Assembly (NCBI GenBank): GCA_946222495.1
Contig: CAMICF010000162.1
Location: 1-6,750, forward strand
Reading direction: 5' to 3'
DNA length: 6,750 nt
DNA from: an uncultured Janibacter sp.
GTDB lineage: Bacteria; Actinomycetota; Actinomycetes; Actinomycetales; Dermatophilaceae
Below, in pieces: positions 6,696-6,750 of this stretch (positions are counted from its first letter, which is position 1; each line of letters begins with the position of its first letter). A program made the position numbers and the translations under genes. Below the pieces are notes generated by a model that saw nothing but the letters and a program-made list of their open reading frames with translations, was not told where the DNA came from and made no database searches.

Positions 6696-6750
6696 CGCGG
6701 GGTGGAGCAGTTCGGTAGCTCGCCGGGCTCATAACCCGGAGGTCGCAGGT
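6696..6750 (+). tRNA. Initiator tRNA-Met (CAT), 5' part, cut by the window end
   Basis: The acceptor 5' strand is CGCGGGG (6696-6702). The D stem is GAGC (6705-6708) with GCTC (6718-6721) around the loop AGTTCGGTA. The anticodon stem is CCGGG (6723-6727) with CCCGG (6735-6739) around the loop CTCATAA, giving anticodon CAT at 6730-6732. Initiator identity is shown by three consecutive G:C pairs next to the anticodon loop and by the A11:U24 pair in the D stem. C at position 1 also fits the unpaired 1:72 of bacterial initiators, but the 3' half is outside the window. The variable region AGGTC and the start of the T stem are the last bases present. Confidence 0.95.

Noticed and set aside
3631..6732. 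A 1033-codon open frame on the minus strand opposite the UPF0182 gene
   Set aside because: Its translation is Arg/Val/Asp/Gly-rich with no domain or membrane pattern. It is the codon-position shadow expected opposite a high-GC gene, and it runs into the tRNA.

Overview
This 6.75 kb window is high-GC DNA with strong third-position G/C bias, GTG starts and dense coding on both strands. It reads as a core chromosomal region of an actinobacterium. The gene set (DUF2342-type 'zinc-dependent metalloprotease', YlbL-type PDZ/Lon protease, PPA1379-like protein, UPF0182 membrane protein, initiator tRNA) and the style of the intergenic repeat suggest Micrococcales, perhaps Intrasporangiaceae. That placement is a guess from memory.

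Layout. Positions 1-1733 (minus strand) hold a two-gene unit: a DUF2342-family protein, then a NUDIX hydrolase whose 3' end runs off the window. The two overlap by 4 bases (GTGA). An 87-base divergent spacer leads to ylbL (1821-2900, plus), a membrane-anchored PDZ plus Lon-type serine protease. The convergent gap 2901-3066 holds a tight hairpin and a pair of inverted REP-like arms, and probably ends transcription from both sides. A PPA1379-like small protein is on the minus strand (3067-3624). A 45-base divergent spacer, with overlapping -10-like motifs on the two strands, separates it from a UPF0182 seven-helix membrane protein (3670-6651, plus). Immediately after comes a promoter-like element and the first 55 bases of an initiator tRNA-Met.

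How the genes relate. As I recall, the UPF0182 / YlbL / divergent DUF2342 order matches M. tuberculosis Rv3193c-Rv3194c-Rv3195, so this is conserved, vertically inherited neighbourhood. Two products (YlbL and UPF0182) are membrane proteins with large extracytoplasmic parts. A shared role in envelope quality control is possible but not shown by the sequence.

I see no mobile element, CRISPR array, phage gene, defence system or broken gene, and no convincing undescribed multi-gene system. The points most worth a second look are the missing HExxH in the 'metalloprotease', the REP-like inverted pair, the overlapping divergent promoters with a near-leaderless UPF0182 start, a possible SigR/SigH-type promoter, and the Gly/Ser-linked charged tail of the UPF0182 protein.
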